A DNA stretch of 64,000 nucleotides from Protula sp. h YS-2021 (Eukaryota > Annelida > Polychaeta > Sabellida > Serpulidae), in assembly GCA_949752745.1 (NCBI GenBank), contig OX457031.1, positions 19,278,199 to 19,342,198 of the forward strand. Direction: 5' to 3'. The position numbers and the translations under genes were made by a program. Under the pieces are notes generated by a model. It made no database searches. It saw nothing but the letters and a program-made list of their open reading frames with translations, and had not been told where the DNA came from. Positions 1-64,000 of the stretch are shown in pieces (the first letter of the stretch is position 1; each line of letters starts with the position of its first letter).

Positions 1-236
1 TTCACATTTTTGTCAATTTTCGAAGCGGATCGCCATATCGTTCAATTCCGGTCAGCGATAACAGATAACAAAAATATATGTATAATAATTTGTGGTTGTT
101 GAATATTATTAACGTCAAGGCAAAAATCATAAGCTGCATTTTCGTTATAAGACGCTGGCAGATCAGTAAACATATTACGAAGATCGATCGATTTTAAGCT
201 TCAGTGACTTCAATATTTTCACTTGTGTTACAATAG

Positions 237-26391
<26,155 letters not shown>

Positions 26392-26399
26392 GTAAGCAA

Positions 26400-27290
26400 T
26401 GTTGCTTAGACGTTGCTTTTGGTCAGAACAAAAACTCATCCTCTCACCTTAAATCAATGTCTTTGGTGCAAAGATGAATAAGCGTCGATAAATCGAAGAT
26501 GTATAGATGCCGACTAATAGACGTTGTAGCGACGTCAGGGCCGCCACAAAAAGGCAACCTTATCATGTTTTCATTCACCAGAAATGGAAGCCACTGCGGG
26601 TAGCTTCGAAAATGGGCCAAAATGGCGATGTAAAATATGAAAAAGCCAAGCCAAGATTTTTCACGCGCACTTTTGAAAAGCACTCATGAAAACTAACTTC
26701 ATACATATCCTGCGTTACTGGATGACTCAAGGGTTGGGACTATTATGACGGATGAGTGACCACGTCACCTTACGATTGTTACTGTCTGGATGGCGATTTT
26801 ATATTAATAGTTTCCAAACCGCTTTACGACGTCGGAATGCCTTGTCTTGACTTCCATTTGCAACCATTTCGCAACGTTGATTGGATGGCGGACAATCGCA
26901 GGTATATCCAATATCGGGAGGTATACGTTTGTTTCGGCTTCTAAAATCAACCAAAATCCGAGGCTGATCCGACGCTGACAGCGACGTCTGTTCAACTTTG
27001 TGTAAATGTCGCAATGTTTAATGAGACTCTTAAGGGACTTTTATAACTTTCAAAAATCTCTATTTGTATTTTAATCACTGGTAACTTTTGCGAATTTTAA
27101 TATTATACTTACTTTGGTGGTTACGTGTCTGTATCTGTAAAATAAACATTCTTTCAGCATGGAGATGAAGTCTTTCTGGCCACAGCTCCCACAAGCACGG
27201 TGTAAAGTAATCGTTGAAAGTGCGAGTGTACCTAAGCTTTAAGTTAAAAAAATGGTGTATTCTCCCGGAATTTTAGTCTGAATGTCGTGA
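26400..27290. other. Non-coding, possible small GACGT-rich element
   Basis: Contains recurring GACGTTG, GCGACGTC and related motifs (26400-27000) of the kind seen in small TIR elements; a similar flavour is at 57050-57160. Boundaries cannot be set. Confidence 0.35.
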
Positions 27291-28680
27291 AGTTTTTGGT
27301 TCGAGTTAGCGGACATTAGTATCTGCCTGGCTATTACTTTTTTGCCAATTCGCCAAAAAAAATAGTTTGACCAAAAACTATTTTTGTAAAACATATATCC
27401 TAGGATTTTTATAACCTTACTCTCTTAATATTTCAAGTAAAGGTAGCAGGCATTGTTCCAACAGGGATATTACCCTTTTGTTTTGGTGACTGGTTGAAAT
27501 ATTTGCGAAAAACAAAGAAACAAAACCATTTCAGTAAGATGTTAACTGACGCCAGAGAAATAGCCTTGTCTTGAAAGTTTAGTTTAAGTTGGCGGTTATG
27601 GGTACTTACCTGGATATTACTCTTTCTTCCTAAAATCTAAACTAACGCTAGGAATATAATGTAATTTTGAACTAGGGAAGATGGTTTTTTGTCACTTTCA
27701 AAAAATTGAGGGGGGGGGGGGTATTGGTGAAAACGCTGTTTCTTGCTGAAATCGTTTCTGACGGCAGTATATTTCTTTAGTCTCTTGAAGTTTTGGTTGA
27801 AGGTAACAGGCATTGGTATCTAACTGCCGATCCCGTTTTTCGTGATTCGCCAAAAATTAGCACAAAGAATAAAGAAAAATTATAGCAAAATCTCAACTGG
27901 CGTTAGCTGACATCAGTACGTTAGCTAACTGGCCGTTACTTTTTGGCGCTTCTAAATATTGGCAAAAACTAATTTTTATAGTAAAATCTGAACTGACGCC
28001 AATCACTGAGCCTTACTGCCTTAAAATTTTGATGAACGGAAGCTGACACGAGCACCTACCTGGGTGTTACTTTTATTATTCATAGGAGCAACCAGGGATG
28101 GGGGTGCAGTGGGTGCGATCGCACCTCCAGACTGTAAAACTTCGTATGTTTTTTTAGAAAAATATCAGTAACTGGAAAACTTCACATTTTTTTAGAAAAA
28201 AAATTTACTGAAACTAATTCTCGCTCGTTAAAAATAGCACCCCTTCTTTTTCCAAAAAGCTGGCTACGCTCTTATGATTGGCGAATCATAAAAAATATTG
28301 GCGACAAAACAATTCCTGTAGGGTTTTACTATTTTGAAACTTTGATTAGACGTGGTAGACATTAGTAGTTACCTAGCTATCACTTTTTTCTGAAAATACT
28401 GGTAAAAAAGCACATTTTTTAGCAAATTCTTAACTCATGCCAGGGTAAAAAGCTTTACTCTCTTGATATTTTGGTTCACGGTAGAGAACATTTTTACCTA
28501 CCCGGCTATTTAATTGGCGGAAATTTTGGCGGAAATTTTGGTGAAAAACAAATATTAGTAGAATCTTGACTGACGCCAGACAGATAGTCTCTCTGTTTTA
28601 CGATGTTTTAAAAAATAGCGGTAATAGGTATTTACTGTTACTGAACGTATTAAAAGCTATTACCTTTTTTCGTAATTTGT
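27290..28680. repeat. Degenerate tandem repeat, ~120-180-bp units
   Basis: About ten diverged copies that share the order TGACGCCAG, TTTTGGTT, GGTAGCAGGCATT or GGTAGACATTAG, ACCTACCTGGCTATTAC, TTTGCCAAAA. Period varies through deletions. No coding capacity. Confidence 0.7.
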
Positions 28681-28699
28681 CATAAAAACTGGCAGAAAT

Positions 28700-30650
28700 A
28701 TAGGCAACAACAATTTTTATTAACATATTAACTTCAATTCATCTGAATTATAAAACATTAATCTTTTCAAAGATGACATAAGATGAGTGCAGTTGCATAG
28801 TGATATAGGGTCAGTTCATGTCTAGCTGCAGAGTGATATGGGACTGGTATAAGTAAACTAAGAAAGTGATCTGGGATATATCCAAATAAGATGGATTTTC
28901 ACACCCTAAAACAGAAATATTAACTGGGCATAAAACCACAACCCCGCCCGTATATTATCAGTCAGTTGACACTTCACTTCAAGTCCAGTCTGCAACGAAT
29001 GAAGGGATGGGTCATACGAACTGTTAAAAACTTCATGTTTTCGCATCAGCTTGCAAAATCACGATGTCTCTAGCTCGAATGAAGCCATACAAGTTGTGAT
29101 CATGTAGAGGTACTCGACCCGGCAAACATAGTTTCCACGGGTAGCTCTAAACCGAAAATAAACATGAGCAACAACAAGCATAAATCCGACCTGTTACGGC
29201 CACTCGCTACGGCGAAGGACGGGTTCCGAGTACTGTTCGATACACAAAAATTGTTGATGCGCAGACGGGTAGATAAGAAAGTAGTAAGGCGTTTTGGGTT
29301 TCACAAGTCTTTTATTCGCTTCTTTTCTTATCAGATACGTAACAGAGACGTTCTACTTGAAGGCGCTTATCTTAACATGTGTACACTAACAAAACTATTA
29401 TATTGAGGTGGACGAAGGGGTTGGGGGTGGGAAAAGGTTTGCTGTCTTTATGCTTCGGTTGCTGCCTGCTTTGCTGTGCTTCCGTTGAGTGAGGAATTTG
29501 AAAAAAAAATGGCAACTTATATAAGGACAGCAACTCCCGGGGCACATGTAACTGATCAATAGGGCAAAGCGACACACGTGTGTTGACGTTAAGTTTGTTT
29601 GGTGACATCATGCTCGTTATCTGTTTATTAAGTAAAAAGAGGGGGTGAGAAAACAAATTGTGTGCTCAGGCAAAGGAAGCTACTAAGGCTCTTTGTGCTA
29701 GAACAAAGGGCGGGGGTAAACAGTGAACGTGCCGGAGCCTTGCATGCAACAGTTTTAAACAAAAATAAACAAATTTTATTTGTCCAATATTGCTGTGGGA
29801 AGTATATGCATGAGCCTGTAAAAATAATGTAAATTACGGAACAATGAAACAAAACCGACTGGTAACTCTGACCAGATGCCGTCAGAGTAACAATACACAA
29901 ACTGGCACTGCGATGTTTAGAAAAAACGGCGGAGATTTGGCGAAACTTCTAGTGCTCTTATTTTGTTATGGGCTGCAATTTTTAGTTTTGTACTAATTAC
30001 GACAACTGCATCATGGCTAAAGAAGATGCAAAGGCACCTGAGCCAGTTTTATTTTGTTTATGTTGACGTAGAAGCATATTTTCACACTGGTGTTATGGGA
30101 ACGCACGCTAAAAATTCCAGCGGAACTCAAAAACAGGACTAAATCTGATTACTGATCCCGACACACCATATCTAGTCCAGAATGTAATGCCAGTGGTGTG
30201 ACACATGACGTGAAACTGTTTTAGAGAAATTTTGCACATAGTACACACAGGAAGGAAGATATAATCGAACTTCTAGCCAGTTTTTTTGGTGTTCATTATG
30301 GCTTCAACGAGCTGAACCACTACAATGGACTGTTTTGGAACAGTTCCTTATACCTTTGACCACAACACGTTTGTTCTAAATGTTTTTATTGTAAATAAAA
30401 TTGTGACGTTTTACTAGGTGAAGTACGAATTCAGTCTAGTATGTGTTTAACACACCATTCCATAAAGAGGATGGGGCATCAGAGTAGTCTTTCAAGAATG
30501 TTACACTGAAACATTAAAAACTCAGTCTAGTTCATGTTAGAAAATTGTAAAGGTCGGAAACATGCATAGTAATGGTACCAGAACGGCAAAATCACAGTTC
30601 ATAGTCATGTCTCCCTCTTCCCCGACAACAACACAAATTAAAAAAACCGC
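28700..30650. other. Intergenic stretch without a supported gene
   Basis: Short open frames only (for example 29164-29406, 29372-29656), without codon-level or family support. This region should separate the + strand sushi/lectin gene from the convergent - strand dynamin gene, if the first gene ends near here. Confidence 0.4.
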
Positions 30651-30654
30651 AACC

Positions 30655-31328
30655 TAAACTAGAACCACATTTCGCTAGCGAAACGTTAAACACTTGACAA
30701 AAATTAAAACGGAAGAATACTTCTTTCAATGGATTATTTCTTGAATAACATAAAGTATTTACAACATGCATACAGTGTTTTATACAACTGTGTACAGAGC
30801 TTATGGCATAGCATGTATGCGGCTTATAATATTCTAATAAATCTGACCGCTGTCAAGAAAATGCTCCATAGGTTGATAGCTTAATACCAGCTAAATATAT
30901 TAGCACACAACACAGCTTGAATACGTCTTGCAAGCCGAGCATTGTCTGGTTTTTGTTGACGTATGGTTTTACTGACTGATCAGGCATACGTTATGTTATC
31001 TATTTACGCTGTGAGAGCTCGCACAAAGCTGAGCAACTGTGTGGTGTTCTGTGCTGTACGTTAAATGCTCCACATTTACTTGCAAAAATACAATCTTTTT
31101 CAGATGGCGTTTTTACAAAGAAAACGAAATTGAAAACGAAAATAAAAAGTGGCATGCACACGTTCAGATCAAGCTCTTCATAAGTCGTAAGTTTCATGGT
31201 CCTAGGGCCCATAGTGTCAGAGAAGAAGACACAAAAAATCGGAAAACTGTCAAGAAGAAAAAAAAGGAAGAACCGCTGCTCGCATAACTTCATATAACCC
31301 TTGCAAGCTAACAGCTTGTCAAATGTTC
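30655..31328. mobile_element. Small TIR element, copy 1
   Basis: Begins near TTAAACACTTGACAA and ends with TTGTCAAATGTT (inverted). Shares internal blocks (GAGAGCTCGCACAAAGCT, CAGATCAAGCTCTTC, AAGTTTCATGGTC) with copies at 34096-34644 and 43874-44395. No transposase. Confidence 0.72.
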
Positions 31329-31483
31329 ATTATTATTTACAGTTTGAGCAGTCATTGCGTTTCTCGAGTTTGCTTAGCAGCACCCTATTCTGTTATCAGC
31401 TGTTTAGCAACACGTTATTTTGTTGGCAGCCGCTTAGCAACACGCTTTTCTGTTAGCAGCTACTTAGCAATATACAGAGTCAC

Positions 31484-31489
31484 TTTATT
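31484..31489 (-). terminator. Poly(A) signal of the dynamin gene
   Basis: AATAAA on the - strand, about 100 nt after the stop codon at 31592, the first such hexamer downstream. Confidence 0.55.
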
Positions 31490-31591
31490 CTAATGTTTTA
31501 TGATCACATTAAAAAAATCGGTTAATCTTGAAGTTTTATGGATCTGTTTTGCAGAAGTTGCAGGATCAATGTCCATTCACACAATGCACTA

Positions 31592-63357
<31,766 letters not shown>

Positions 63358-64000
63358 TTTTAAATATCCAATTGAGTTTATTTTTCCTTTTTTTAATCCT
63401 AAAATTTTATAAATATAGATCAGTTTGATGATTGTCACAGCATTTGATCTATATTAAATGCCACACTTGTTTTTATATGTTGCACCTCACATGACAGACT
63501 TGTCTTGATGAAGCTACGGCGCAGCTTCAAAATACACGGTTTCTGTCTATAACGCCTCTGTTGGTGTATTGTTCTTCCGGGTAAATCACGTTTAAAATTT
63601 ACCATATACCATTCTAATATCGATACTGGAAATGGGTAGGGGGCTTAGAACACCACACGAGCATATCCCTGTCTGTTGTAATTCTATCATAGAAATAAGC
63701 TTTTAACTGGGCCCTCAGCTGAATTGCAGTTGCATGAGGAAATAAATACCACCTTTTTATTTGTTCAAGAGAGTTTCTGGTCGGTTTATCAAGAGAAAAC
63801 ATGTCATGGGATTATCCTGCTGAATTTATAATGCCTTCGTGGTACTTATCGAATAATTGTTTTTTTTTATCGGGTTAAAACATTTGCCTTTCCCCCTGTT
63901 TTTTAGGATTTCCTTCAAATCAGGATGGAACGGGTCAATGTTTAAGAGGTGGGGGGGGGGGGGGAGGTGGCAAAATTTGCCATTTTTTCCTTTTTTTCAC
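63358..64000. other. Upstream region of the dynamin gene
   Basis: Should contain the 5' UTR and promoter if exon 1 is the first exon. I see no TATA box placed convincingly and no other gene. A G run lies at about 63949-63964. Confidence 0.4.

Noticed and set aside
29164..29406. 80-codon basic frame starting with ATG in the intergenic stretch
   Set aside because: No recognisable domain, no splice or poly(A) context that would single it out from chance.

Overview
This window is a repeat-rich piece of an animal nuclear genome. Genes are split by long GT-AG introns, and (TA)n, (CA)n, minisatellites and inverted-repeat elements are abundant. The gene content (six-cysteine sushi modules plus a C-type lectin domain, a classical dynamin with a PH domain, a DIRS-like retroelement) fits a marine invertebrate, plausibly a lophotrochozoan such as a mollusc. 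The species cannot be named from the sequence.

Region 1 (about 1-26.4 kb, + strand): an incomplete modular gene for an extracellular or membrane protein. I can follow 17 exons from 237 to 26391: sushi A, Thr-rich linker, sushi B, Thr-rich linker, a duplicated sushi A', linker, sushi B', linker, one C-type lectin domain in three exons, an unrecognised domain in three exons, two more sushi modules and one further unrecognised exon. All six sushi modules have six cysteines spaced as in selectins. Reading phase is kept across every junction. The 5' end lies upstream of the window and the 3' end was not found. Introns hold a 1.43-kb element (10872-12304), a dispersed AT-rich repeat with a nested 1.4-kb insertion (14290-16400) and several minisatellites.

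Region 2 (26.4-31.5 kb): no convincing gene; a degenerate tandem repeat (27.3-28.7 kb) and a small dispersed element.

Region 3 (31592-63357, - strand): a dynamin-family GTPase gene, 15 exons seen. They encode the GTPase domain, the start of the stalk, the PH domain and the GED, with a stop directly after the GED, so there is no proline-rich tail. About 100 residues of stalk are missing where a 200-N assembly gap lies. Two successive 5' splice sites near the 3' end have each been amplified into a tandem array (38-bp and 32-bp units).

Inside dynamin introns are a decayed DIRS-like tyrosine-recombinase retroelement (36.4-39.4 kb), two of the three copies of a small TIR-bounded element, and the most striking object of the window: a 7.1-kb mobile element (45007-52139). 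It has near-identical arms of about 2.3-2.7 kb and two convergent genes, an acidic C2H2 zinc-finger protein and a basic PC4/SUB1-like single-stranded DNA-binding protein, with no transposase that I can recognise. The 1.43-kb element in Region 1 shares its terminal sequence, its 9-bp TTGAACA-type array and the 3' end of its zinc-finger gene, so it looks like a deletion derivative. Together they define one mobile family that I do not recognise.
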